Shown: positions 7,341 through 15,871 of the stretch, in pieces | Position numbering within the stretch: the stretch's first letter is position 1 | Layout of the letters: each line of letters opens with the position of its first letter | NCBI GenBank assembly: GCA_910579935.1 | Contig: CAJTVQ010000004.1 | Coordinates: 1 to 64,000, forward strand | Length of the DNA stretch: 64,000 nucleotides | DNA from: an uncultured Lachnospiraceae bacterium | GTDB taxonomy: Bacteria; Bacillota; Clostridia; Lachnospirales; Lachnospiraceae | Direction of reading: 5' to 3' | Position numbers and translations under genes: made by a program | The notes under the pieces: model-generated | The model's input: only the letters and a program-made list of their open reading frames with translations | What the model was told of the DNA's origin: nothing | The model's database searches: none

Positions 7341-9707
7341 TTACAGACAATACTTTGATGGATAATAAAGTTCTAACGACTGTATTAATTCTTCTCCATT
7401 TACAAGATTTACACCCGTAATTCTCGCCTCATCTATTCCCTCCGGTGTAAAATCTGAAGTTGTAATAACCCATGCCTTTTCAGCTCGTCTACTTATTCTC
7501 ATACTATCCACTCGCTGAATCGGCGTAGATCCAATGTTACTCCCTTTTCTATATCTCTTGCACTGAATGAATTCATATTTTCCTTCAGCATTTGTTGCCA
7601 GTACATCGACGCCTCTATCGCCTGCACCGCCTATGGTTTCCGCACTAAGATATCCTCGTTTAATAAAGTACTCTGCTATTAAACGTTCAAAATCATATGG
7701 ATCCATGTTATAAAGGCTTATTCTTCCCGCATATTTCTCTGGCGGAGAATACTTCCTTAAATACAATCTTTCCTTCCCCGACTCTTTGTCAATGGCAGTA
7801 TATGTATATTGTTCTACTATATCCGTTATAAGCGGGTTTACCGATTTCAATCTCTGTATAATAGATCTGCTCCCGTTTTCGAGATAAGTAGATAGTCTCA
7901 GTACATAGTCTTCAAAGGAGAACCCCTTCTCATTTGCACCAAGTTCTTCTAACACAATCGGGGCAAATTCCCGAAGTCTAATTTCGGCATCTTCCTCATG
8001 GTTAATAAAATCATATGGTGACTGTCCAGTCAAAAAAAACTGTGCACCATTTCTTGTTGCATAACGTGAAAGAGTCTTATTGAATCTACTTTGGTATATC
8101 GCAGATGCATATTTCATTAACCGCGCTTTTCTGAGCTGAACTTGTAATTCCGTATTAAATCTGTTAATGACAAAGGGATATCCTTGATCAGTTGCTGCAT
8201 TCGATGCTGCTATATATACTATTTCATCAATATCCGTATCTCCATCGTACCATCTACACTCATCTTCTTTGAGTTTCAAAAAAACAAAACAAGTATCTTT
8301 ACTAAACGTCCATGCTGCCGATGATAATGCTCTCATTGACGGATCGTTTATCTCTAATGAAATAGCCATAAGTGGTTCAAGACCATGCTTCCTAGCATAG
8401 TGTTTTAACTGATTAAGATTTGCAATCCAACTACTCTGTTTTGGGCGAAAATACATTGCCAAAAATGCATGTTCTTTAAGAACTCGTGCACTCTCAGACA
8501 TAAGTATTTCTATGTCATGCATAAACTGCTCCTCGCCATGTTTACTGGTTCGACTAGGAGCATTACTTATAACAACTTCTTTTAGGAGTCTTTCAGGGTC
8601 ATCAATAAGCGAGTACGGGATGAATGGATGCGTCCTTTGAGCATGCTCAAAATACTGTGCTGTATCCCCAAAAGGAGGATCCGTCAGAATAAGATCGACG
8701 CTTCCTTCCTCAATACCTGAAAGGAAATCTCTAAAGTCGCTATAACTAATTTCTGCCTTGTTAATATCGCAATTATCCTGAAAGTTATGGATGTAATTCC
8801 ATCTTTCATCGAGTTTTTCACAGAATCTATAATACAGATTCGTTTCTTTAAGTCGATTTGAAGGGCAATGATTATCCTGACTCTTGCTTCTATAATCTGT
8901 GTATTTTCCTAAATGAATAATGGACAAAAACGTATTATAAAAGAATCTATTGATCGTCCCGTCAAATTGTTTTATTGCATTGTATAAAACAACCAATGCG
9001 TGTTTTTGTCTATTTGAAAATAACGAACCATACTGAGTAAAATCAGGAGCTGTAAAATTCAGTCTTGAATTTTCTATTAACTCCACATCAGGAAAATCCA
9101 GAGGAACGTTATCAAACGACAATCTGACTACCTCATCTTGGTCATCATAGTTTTTTTCCTTGCATCCACATTCACATTTATATTTGCCACGAAATATTAT
9201 GTTCTCTGCATTTTTCTTTCCGAGCCTTTCATGGTGGGTCGGATGAAAAAATTCCTCCGGATCTCTATCAAAGAATAATCCGTCAAACATTAATGTCCTT
9301 CCACATTTTGGACAAGTCGTCTTATATATTCGTTCCATTTGTGGTAAAACAGCCTCTTTCAACTTGGTTAAAGCTGCATAATACTCCGCTTCTTTTGGTA
9401 GTTGAACAAAAGGAGCAGACATCATCTCATGAGCATATGGCTCCCACTCATTCGCCTTAACTGATCTTCTGGTATCAAGAGCGGCATATGCAAACGTTCC
9501 AGAACCAGCAAACGGGTCACATACAACTCCATTTTCCGGCGACAATTCTTCAATAATATCTGCTGCTATGTCTCTATCTTTTCTTCCTACAAAAGGAAAC
9601 GTCTGATCTGCCTGTGTCCTTTTGTGTGAATATGATAGTTTCTTATTTAGTCGTAGTATGATCTCACGAATTCTGTCCTGTTCATCATAATCTAACAACC
9701 AATACAT
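7341..9707 (-). CDS. DNA methyltransferase fused to Mrr-type endonuclease
   Basis: The 788-residue protein has clear parts. A SAM-binding motif I, CDPFAGSGTF, lies at 63-72. A zinc ribbon insert (CPKC at 132-135, CECGC at 178-182) follows. The catalytic motif IV, LTDPPFGD, lies near 341-348. Together they indicate an amino-methyltransferase (m6A or m4C) with an insert, similar to DUF1156/COG1743-type enzymes. The C-terminal 120 residues are an Mrr_cat nuclease: MDPYDFERLIAEYF, GDRGVDVLA at 696-704 and IQCKRY at 714-719 give an intact D...QxK active site. The start overlaps the stop of the previous gene by one base. The gene is strikingly AT-rich (one 60-base row counted, 27% GC). A modification enzyme and a methylation-dependent type nuclease on one chain is unusual. 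Confidence 0.85.
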   Translation of the reverse strand: MYWLLDYDEQDRIREIILRLNKKLSYSHKRTQADQTFPFVGRKDRDIAADIIEELSPENGVVCDPFAGSGTFAYAALDTRRSVKANEWEPYAHEMMSAPFVQLPKEAEYYAALTKLKEAVLPQMERIYKTTCPKCGRTLMFDGLFFDRDPEEFFHPTHHERLGKKNAENIIFRGKYKCECGCKEKNYDDQDEVVRLSFDNVPLDFPDVELIENSRLNFTAPDFTQYGSLFSNRQKHALVVLYNAIKQFDGTINRFFYNTFLSIIHLGKYTDYRSKSQDNHCPSNRLKETNLYYRFCEKLDERWNYIHNFQDNCDINKAEISYSDFRDFLSGIEEGSVDLILTDPPFGDTAQYFEHAQRTHPFIPYSLIDDPERLLKEVVISNAPSRTSKHGEEQFMHDIEILMSESARVLKEHAFLAMYFRPKQSSWIANLNQLKHYARKHGLEPLMAISLEINDPSMRALSSAAWTFSKDTCFVFLKLKEDECRWYDGDTDIDEIVYIAASNAATDQGYPFVINRFNTELQVQLRKARLMKYASAIYQSRFNKTLSRYATRNGAQFFLTGQSPYDFINHEEDAEIRLREFAPIVLEELGANEKGFSFEDYVLRLSTYLENGSRSIIQRLKSVNPLITDIVEQYTYTAIDKESGKERLYLRKYSPPEKYAGRISLYNMDPYDFERLIAEYFIKRGYLSAETIGGAGDRGVDVLATNAEGKYEFIQCKRYRKGSNIGSTPIQRVDSMRISRRAEKAWVITTSDFTPEGIDEARITGVNLVNGEELIQSLELYYPSKYCL

Positions 9708-12586
9708 TACTCATTCACCTCCCAGTATCCATCTACATACTTGATTTTAGACTTAATAACATCTGAGAATGTCTTAAAATCTTGGGCGAGTACATCTAAA
9801 TAACCTTTTTCAAAAGCCTCTTTGAGCATTCCCTTGTCATAGAGATCTTGAGTTGTTACATACTCTTGTGATCGTATGATTCTCTTTGCGCATTCACATG
9901 CGGCATCTACGGCTTCATCAAGTGTCCACACAGAGATATCTTCACTGCAAACCAAATCTTTCACAAAGAATACTAAATAATTACCGTCCAAAGTACTTCT
10001 TGGTGACATTACCGTTTTGAATGATTTTCTCGGCGCGGCAGTAGGTATCTGATATGAATATCTAAGGCCTTCTTCCTTCATCATATTCAAAATATTTGTC
10101 CACGATTTAAGATCAAACGAATGGTAAAACATGATTAACAAACCATTGTTTTTTAGTGCTCTGCAGCTTCTCCGTACAATAGATTGAAAAATATTATTAA
10201 AATCTGTAAAGTCCTTGTTTCTACTTGGAGCATCCGACACAACCAGCTCTCTGTCGAAATCTATTTGTTTATCAATGTTAAATAAATTAAACCAAAGCTG
10301 GTTATATTCTAAATAAGGAACCTGATCCGTGTACGGTGGATCCGTCAAGACTAAATTCACACTGTTATCTTTCAAATCTTCATCTGTTATTGACTGCGCT
10401 GGAATATTATAAATGTTTATGCCATCGCCAATTCTATACTTGCATTCATTATCTAAGTATAATAGTCCTTCTTTTGCAGCCTTTGCCTTCAGCTGAATAA
10501 TGAAGATGGCGTTTCTAGAGGTAACATTTTTTTGCGGAAGCCAATAAGGCATTTGACTTGAAGCCTTTTTGTCCGATAACTTTATTAAATTTATCGCTGA
10601 CGAAACAATCACTTCAAGAACTTCATATCCGTAACAACCTTTGAAACTATCCAGAAGTGATAAAATTCTATCCAATGCACATAGATTTCGATTACAAAAG
10701 TAATCAAACACAGTCGTTCCTTCTTTGATTGCGATTCTAGAATTCGGAATCAACTCTACATTTTTCAAAAATTTGTTGTTTTCTTTCCTATATTTCTTGT
10801 ATGCATCAATAAACTCTGCAGAAGAATCCGTTTTTTTTCTTCCTGTCATCTTTCCTTTTTTCTCAGTCTTGTACCAATATTGTTTAGGTACTAGTTTGTC
10901 CTCAACAATATCAAAATGACAGCGTTCCAAAATTCTGGTTTCACCATCTTCAACATATTCATATATTCTTTTACATTCATCCCCTACCTTATTTACAAAA
11001 TCATCGATCAGTTTGTGTATTTCCTTTAAGTCCCATTTTTCCAATGATATATTGCATAATTTGTAGGCAATAGGATTAATATCACACCCTATTGCTCTCC
11101 TTTTCAACTTACTGGCTTCAATTATTGTTGTTCCAGATCCGAACATAGGATCAAAAATCAAATCATTCTCTTCTGTAAACTCAGCAATAATGCCGGATAC
11201 AACATTATAAGGTTTTCTTGCCATATAGTTATGTATAAAGCCACCAGGATTATCAACGATTGGCTTTATTTCTCGAACCTTTTTTGCCCTTCTTTCTATA
11301 TCTATATCTTTACTATCTGGCTGATCACAGAAGAAAATATACTCCTTTACATTTTGATCAGATTCAGTAATGCGTCCCTGTGATGAATGTTTTAGCTCAA
11401 CTTTTTCAACACGAACATGGTATCTTTTTTCGGCTAATTGTTGCAACTCAAATATCTTAACAAGCGAATTCTCGGAATAACTAATTATAAGATCTGCTTG
11501 TTTATCTGCGCACTGATTTATCATTCGTTCAAATGCACCCATGACTCTTGCTCGTTTTCCAAAATCAGATACATTTCTATCTGTCCTATATCTACCCACA
11601 GAGTATTGCTTTGTTTGAGGATTAAGCGCAGGCTGAGGATAATCATAGAGACACAACGTATTAAGTACATGATAGTACCTTGAATAGTGTTCCTTGAAAT
11701 ATGGTGGATCAGCATATACCACTGTTTTTTTATTGATGTTCACCTTTGCTAAACAATCCGCAAAATCAAGGTTATAACACTCATGAATGCTTTCCTTTTT
11801 GCTTAATAATCCTCTATTTTCAAATCTATGGAGTGCCTCTCTAAAAAGTAAAAAGATGTCTTGACTTCTTTTTTCCTTAATATTCTTGAAAGTACCCTTA
11901 CTTTTCACCTTCAGATACTGAGCAAAATGTGTTGTTGTAGATGCTGTTGCGCTAAGAGCGGACATCAGTGCCGCAAGCATAACATTCTTCTGCCTGCAAT
12001 CCTCTAACTCAAATATCTGAGCAGCAAGTGAATCAATTTGGCAACATTGTCTTATACCAAAATAAGCATTTGCATAGTATGTAAGAAAAAGACATGGAAA
12101 TGGCACTTCTTGAACACTCTTGCCCGGGACAACCATTGACACTAAAGTTTCAAGCGGTTTAAGCATTGCCGTATCTGTCTTATTATTAAAAATACTTGGT
12201 GTATCATCAGAAAATTGCGCATATGCCTCATATTCATCAAGATCAAACTCTAAGAACTTCTCTTCTTCGTTTATAGATATTTCCATATACGAAGAAACCT
12301 TATCGTACTTAGCTCGAAGTCCCTGCATAAATTCGCTCAATTCTTCTTCTGATATTAAGCAGCCATTTAATATGGCTTCATTAATAACATAGGCATAGTA
12401 CTCCAAATCATTGCTAATAATATGTTTATTGTTTGATAATCCAAAGCCAACAGCACCAGTTCCTGCGAACAGATCTACTACTGTTAGCAAATCTTTATTT
12501 GCAATAATTGGGTCGCAAATATTACTTAACATTCTTGTTTTGCTCCCCATATACTGGAGCGTTTGTATTCTATCAATTTCCGACAT
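9707..12586 (-). CDS. Double-headed DNA methyltransferase (D12/Dam-like plus DPPY)
   Basis: The 959-residue protein contains two methyltransferase units. Residues 1-420 look like a Dam/MethyltransfD12 adenine methylase: QYMGSKTRML at the start, motif I LFAGTGAVGF at 39-48 and motif IV ADPPYF at 292-297. Residues 430-940 form a second unit with FDPMFGSGTT at 478-487 and LTDPPYTD at 747-754. This unit also carries VVSDAPSRN, a near match to VISNAPSRT in the adjacent methyltransferase-Mrr protein, so those two units are related. ATG at 12586 follows a clear GGAGG. Both catalytic DPPY motifs are intact, implying N6-adenine methylation at two targets or two strands. GC is very low (rows counted at 27% and 33%). 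Confidence 0.87.
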   Translation of the reverse strand: MSEIDRIQTLQYMGSKTRMLSNICDPIIANKDLLTVVDLFAGTGAVGFGLSNNKHIISNDLEYYAYVINEAILNGCLISEEELSEFMQGLRAKYDKVSSYMEISINEEEKFLEFDLDEYEAYAQFSDDTPSIFNNKTDTAMLKPLETLVSMVVPGKSVQEVPFPCLFLTYYANAYFGIRQCCQIDSLAAQIFELEDCRQKNVMLAALMSALSATASTTTHFAQYLKVKSKGTFKNIKEKRSQDIFLLFREALHRFENRGLLSKKESIHECYNLDFADCLAKVNINKKTVVYADPPYFKEHYSRYYHVLNTLCLYDYPQPALNPQTKQYSVGRYRTDRNVSDFGKRARVMGAFERMINQCADKQADLIISYSENSLVKIFELQQLAEKRYHVRVEKVELKHSSQGRITESDQNVKEYIFFCDQPDSKDIDIERRAKKVREIKPIVDNPGGFIHNYMARKPYNVVSGIIAEFTEENDLIFDPMFGSGTTIIEASKLKRRAIGCDINPIAYKLCNISLEKWDLKEIHKLIDDFVNKVGDECKRIYEYVEDGETRILERCHFDIVEDKLVPKQYWYKTEKKGKMTGRKKTDSSAEFIDAYKKYRKENNKFLKNVELIPNSRIAIKEGTTVFDYFCNRNLCALDRILSLLDSFKGCYGYEVLEVIVSSAINLIKLSDKKASSQMPYWLPQKNVTSRNAIFIIQLKAKAAKEGLLYLDNECKYRIGDGINIYNIPAQSITDEDLKDNSVNLVLTDPPYTDQVPYLEYNQLWFNLFNIDKQIDFDRELVVSDAPSRNKDFTDFNNIFQSIVRRSCRALKNNGLLIMFYHSFDLKSWTNILNMMKEEGLRYSYQIPTAAPRKSFKTVMSPRSTLDGNYLVFFVKDLVCSEDISVWTLDEAVDAACECAKRIIRSQEYVTTQDLYDKGMLKEAFEKGYLDVLAQDFKTFSDVIKSKIKYVDGYWEVNE

Positions 12587-12681
12587 GTATTACCTCCAAA
12601 AGGTTTGCTTCTTTAATCCAGGCAACCTTCTTCTGGCCTTCCATTTTTTTAATATCATAGATGATGTCACATAATACGGAC

Positions 12682-14997
12682 TCAATCCTTATCGTGTGTC
12701 ATCATCCGATAATGCTGGCTTTGATCCAGCTTCTCAAAAATCTTCTTCATTACCTTACGATACTGCTCCGGATCTGCAGCTTCCTGAACAAGGTTGAATC
12801 CATCAATAAAGCTGCACTCATTATCAATATAAGACAGCATAGAGCTGGCAAGATGATAGTCTGTATCATCAATCGTTCCATCAGCTCTCTTTGTGATGAA
12901 CTCGTTCTTGTTCTTCTTCAGGATTATATCCCTGATATTGCATCCCTGATATCCGCAAAGTTCCAGGAAATAGTATTGAAGGATCCTACGAATCACATTC
13001 AGAAGCGGAATCGAAGAAGTCAGTTCCTGATACTCCGTCCATAGTGCCGTGTAGGCGTTCTGAACCGGATTCACATTTCTGTCATCATCCGAAAGCTCCT
13101 TGGCCTTCTCAATGCATGGTGTGATGGAAGAATGATTATCTGTCTTCCTCACCATGTAGAAGGTAACGCAATCATAGTATTCCACCATGTTGTATGTAAC
13201 CTCTCGGTGGAAGTACGCATTATGCGTCAAAATGAAGATCTGTTTAATGTAGGATCCTGTGATATCCGGATGCAGCACTTCAATATTGTTGTGGCACACG
13301 CTGATCATTTCTCTGACCATAGAGCTCACAATAAACAGAGTGCCGCTGTCCATGCTGGTAACTGGATCATCAATTACTACGATCTTATCTCTTCTGTCCG
13401 TTGTATCTGTAACTTCCCCGGTTGAAGTAATGATGGCTGCATCTGCAGTGCCGCTGCCCTTGACCAGATGATAGAAATACAGGAATGCAATAAAGTTCCT
13501 CTCACCCTCGCTCAAGCGTTTGACCGGCTTGTTGCCATCACGAACTACCTCATAACGGTTCTTTACACCTGGCTTCTTACGGAGTGAAAAGCCCTGGAAA
13601 CCAGAATCCTTCAGCATTGCATTCATGCTCTCGAAGGCCTCATCCGTATTGACAGTATTGCCACTCTCCTTCTTGATCTCTGCTTCCTTGTCCAGGTAAT
13701 TCTGACGGAGAATTCCCTTTTCTTTTTCGATTGCCTTAATCTCTGCCTCAATAGCAGCATCCTTAGTTTTGTAGTCTGCTATCTCATCTTTGACCAAAAA
13801 CGCCAGATGCTCCCATAGCATTTTGTCGCATTTGATTTTGGTTTCTTTCTTCTTATTGAAGGCATCATTATTTGTCTTAATCAGCGCATTGATTTCATCA
13901 ACGATCGCATCAATCTCAGCGACTAACGTATCTATATCCTGCAGCTGAACTTTCTCTGCCGGCTTATCCACCTTCTTCTGGATCAGCTGAAGATTTGCCT
14001 GAATGATAGTTCTCAGACGCTCCAGTTTCTCCTTATACACGGTAAAATCTGCACGCGGAAAATCACTGTATGTATTTCCATCCAGTATTCTGAGCATTTC
14101 TTCTGTCATGCTGGTATATGCAGACTGAAACGCAGCCACGGCATTTACACTGTCCTGATATTCCTCATCAAAGCAGGCTTTCAGCTCCTGCTCAAAGTGC
14201 TGATGATCCAGCGGATTATGGCAGAATGGACATATCCCGCCTGCCTTCTTCAAATATTTAGTATGGCCTTCTTTAACCCAGTCTGTATTTCCCAGTTTTT
14301 CCATTACCCTGGCAAACTGAGTATTGCTTGTACTTACGATCGGCTGGCCAAAGTATGTTGCACCGGACAAATCATATTTTCCGGGATATTCATCCGATTT
14401 TTTCAGAGAAGAATATGTCTGTGCGCCCTTCCCATAAGCAACCGCATAGAGTTCCATGATCTCTTCTTCTGTATGTTCGACCGACTGCTTTTTCTCAACC
14501 TCCGGGCAGAATGTCTTTGCGATCTTCTTTCCGGTCATCGCAAGATCATACTTCTTTCTGACAGTGTCAGTCAGTCGCATCATCCTTGTCTGACTATCCG
14601 CTTTAAGAGCCTCTCTGGCCTCCTTCTTTTGATCTATCGCCTCATTCTTTTTACCCAAATCACCCAGCAGTTTATCTTTATCCTTTGCAAGCTGATCCAG
14701 TTTCTTCTGAGTCTCAATATTGACTTTATTCAGTGTAAATACTCCGGCAAGATCATCAAAATTAGAAAAGTGATCGCTGATGAACTGCTGATCATATGCA
14801 AGCACATTATAGTCATCTGCCGTCTGGCCCGATCTCCACGTGAGGCCCGTATTCGCCTGGATCATTTCCGAAATCGTTGATTTACCTGCACCGTTTCTTC
14901 CAAAGAAAAAGTTTATAAACGTAGGCTCGAACTCTTCATGGTTATAAGAGCGACCTTCGATTACAATCTTTTCTATCGCTGATTTTCTCTTCTCCAT
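12682..14997 (-). CDS. AAA_13 (PrrC/RloC-like) ATPase with zinc-hook motif
   Basis: The start chosen is ATG at 14997 (MEKRKSAIEK) after GGAAGG, giving 771 residues. An ATG at 15042 overlapping the HTH gene lacks a site. The protein has Walker A GRNGAGKS at 33-40, long coiled coils broken by a Rad50-like zinc hook GICPFCHNP (CPFC at about 256-259), the ABC signature LSEGERNF near 495, and Walker B VIDDPVTSMDS near 541, then ILTHNAYFH. The AAA_13 family includes PrrC and RloC, DNA-damage or phage-sensing ATPases carrying an anticodon nuclease. I do not recognise the nuclease triad in the roughly 170 C-terminal residues, so the effector activity is open. The gene probably acts with the surrounding restriction genes as a guard or sensor. 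Confidence 0.82.
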   Translation of the reverse strand: MEKRKSAIEKIVIEGRSYNHEEFEPTFINFFFGRNGAGKSTISEMIQANTGLTWRSGQTADDYNVLAYDQQFISDHFSNFDDLAGVFTLNKVNIETQKKLDQLAKDKDKLLGDLGKKNEAIDQKKEAREALKADSQTRMMRLTDTVRKKYDLAMTGKKIAKTFCPEVEKKQSVEHTEEEIMELYAVAYGKGAQTYSSLKKSDEYPGKYDLSGATYFGQPIVSTSNTQFARVMEKLGNTDWVKEGHTKYLKKAGGICPFCHNPLDHQHFEQELKACFDEEYQDSVNAVAAFQSAYTSMTEEMLRILDGNTYSDFPRADFTVYKEKLERLRTIIQANLQLIQKKVDKPAEKVQLQDIDTLVAEIDAIVDEINALIKTNNDAFNKKKETKIKCDKMLWEHLAFLVKDEIADYKTKDAAIEAEIKAIEKEKGILRQNYLDKEAEIKKESGNTVNTDEAFESMNAMLKDSGFQGFSLRKKPGVKNRYEVVRDGNKPVKRLSEGERNFIAFLYFYHLVKGSGTADAAIITSTGEVTDTTDRRDKIVVIDDPVTSMDSGTLFIVSSMVREMISVCHNNIEVLHPDITGSYIKQIFILTHNAYFHREVTYNMVEYYDCVTFYMVRKTDNHSSITPCIEKAKELSDDDRNVNPVQNAYTALWTEYQELTSSIPLLNVIRRILQYYFLELCGYQGCNIRDIILKKNKNEFITKRADGTIDDTDYHLASSMLSYIDNECSFIDGFNLVQEAADPEQYRKVMKKIFEKLDQSQHYRMMTHDKD

Positions 14998-15013
14998 GTA
15001 ACCGCTTCCTTCC

Positions 15014-15235
15014 TTAACCTTCGCTGTTCTGATTTTCGTCATTCATTTTGCCGGATTTCAGCCATTCATCTACTTCGCTGATTCTGAACTTGTAGCGTTT
15101 GCCGGCACGATAAAAGGGAATCTTTCCACTCTTAATCCAGTTCCGTACCGTATCGGTACTGACACTGAGATGATCCGCTATATCTTCAAGATTTACCCAT
15201 TTTTCGACTTCCATAGATTCGTATTCCTTGCTCAT
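15014..15235 (-). CDS. Excisionase-type HTH (MerR-like) DNA-binding protein
   Basis: The protein has 73 residues with the pattern of the excisionase/HTH_17 family: WVNLEDIADHLSVSTDTVRN forms the helix-turn-helix, and IPFYRAGKRYKFRISEVDEW the wing and third helix. It starts at ATG 15235 after GGAGG and lies 12 bases after the preceding gene and 16 bases before the AAA_13 gene. Such proteins occur both as recombination directionality factors and as small regulators inside restriction operons. No integrase lies beside it here, which favours an operon regulator or a DNA-targeting subunit over excision. Confidence 0.85.
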   Translation of the reverse strand: MSKEYESMEVEKWVNLEDIADHLSVSTDTVRNWIKSGKIPFYRAGKRYKFRISEVDEWLKSGKMNDENQNSEG

Positions 15236-15247
15236 GTCTCCCTCCGC

Positions 15248-15862
15248 TTAAAGCATATCCATAATCTCAATAAGTTTCTTTTCCTGTATAAGCTGTGGCA
15301 AATTTACCCTTTTAATTGCCCAGTGAACACTGTCCAATTCATTATTCTCCGGAGCGCTTAGAAGCTGCAGCTCTCTCTCCAGCGAATTCAATTTTTCCTG
15401 ACATATCACATGCGATATGGATGCCGTAACAATTATAGTCTCGCTCTTCTGACGGATATCCACAACATATCCATATCCTGCATACTGATCCGGCGTTGTG
15501 TGGTTCCCGAACCGATTTCTGATCACAAACAATGAAGGCAGTCTCTTAATCTCTTCGGCCGCTGCCAGCCCTGGAAGAGCGTATACTGTTCGGATATCCT
15601 CAGCGGTATAGTCATTCAGGGACTGTCGCCTCGGAATCGCAACCAGACTGTCCATCTGCTCCTGATCGATAACAAACAGATTGTAGTATTCATAATTTGG
15701 ATTAGCAGGCCGTATTACCTGCGGCATGCCGCCCATCGTAATATAGTTGATCTGCTGCCCTATATATCCGATCTGAGTGTTTCCACTGCCGGTCTGCTGA
15801 AATGTAGGACTGCCCTGCACCTGTAGGCCGGTTGGAGTCTGTACTTGTAATTCATCACTCAT
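15248..15862 (-). CDS. Putative effector with N-terminal amyloid-like motif
   Basis: The protein has 204 residues. Residues 20-37 contain QQTGSGNTQIGYIGQQ, nearly the same motif as at the end of the protein encoded just upstream. Similar Q-x-G-x-x-N-x-Q-(I/V)-G sequences occur in RHIM-like and bacterial amyloid signalling (BASS) motifs. From about residue 58 a globular domain follows (YYNLFVIDQEQMDSL; LPSLFVIRNRFG; AGYGYVVDIRQ; LDSVHWAIKRVNL). I remember this as a conserved domain in several bacterial proteins without a known activity. Only 9 bases separate it from the previous gene. If the motif is a prion-like adaptor, this protein would be recruited by its neighbour; that is inference. Confidence 0.6.
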   Translation of the reverse strand: MSDELQVQTPTGLQVQGSPTFQQTGSGNTQIGYIGQQINYITMGGMPQVIRPANPNYEYYNLFVIDQEQMDSLVAIPRRQSLNDYTAEDIRTVYALPGLAAAEEIKRLPSLFVIRNRFGNHTTPDQYAGYGYVVDIRQKSETIIVTASISHVICQEKLNSLERELQLLSAPENNELDSVHWAIKRVNLPQLIQEKKLIEIMDML

Positions 15863-15871
15863 TCAGTATCC

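Noticed and set aside
12573..12690. Short minus-strand frame ending ...KKVAWIKEANLLEVIHVGN across the gap between the AAA_13 gene and the 959-aa gene
   Set aside because: It reads like protein, but the only ATG (12644) has no ribosome binding site and would give 23 residues; it could be a leftover of an eroded gene. Not strong enough to list.
14997..15042. Longer start of the AAA_13 protein at 15042
   Set aside because: It would overlap the HTH gene by 29 bases and lacks a ribosome binding site, while 14997 has GGAAGG at good spacing.
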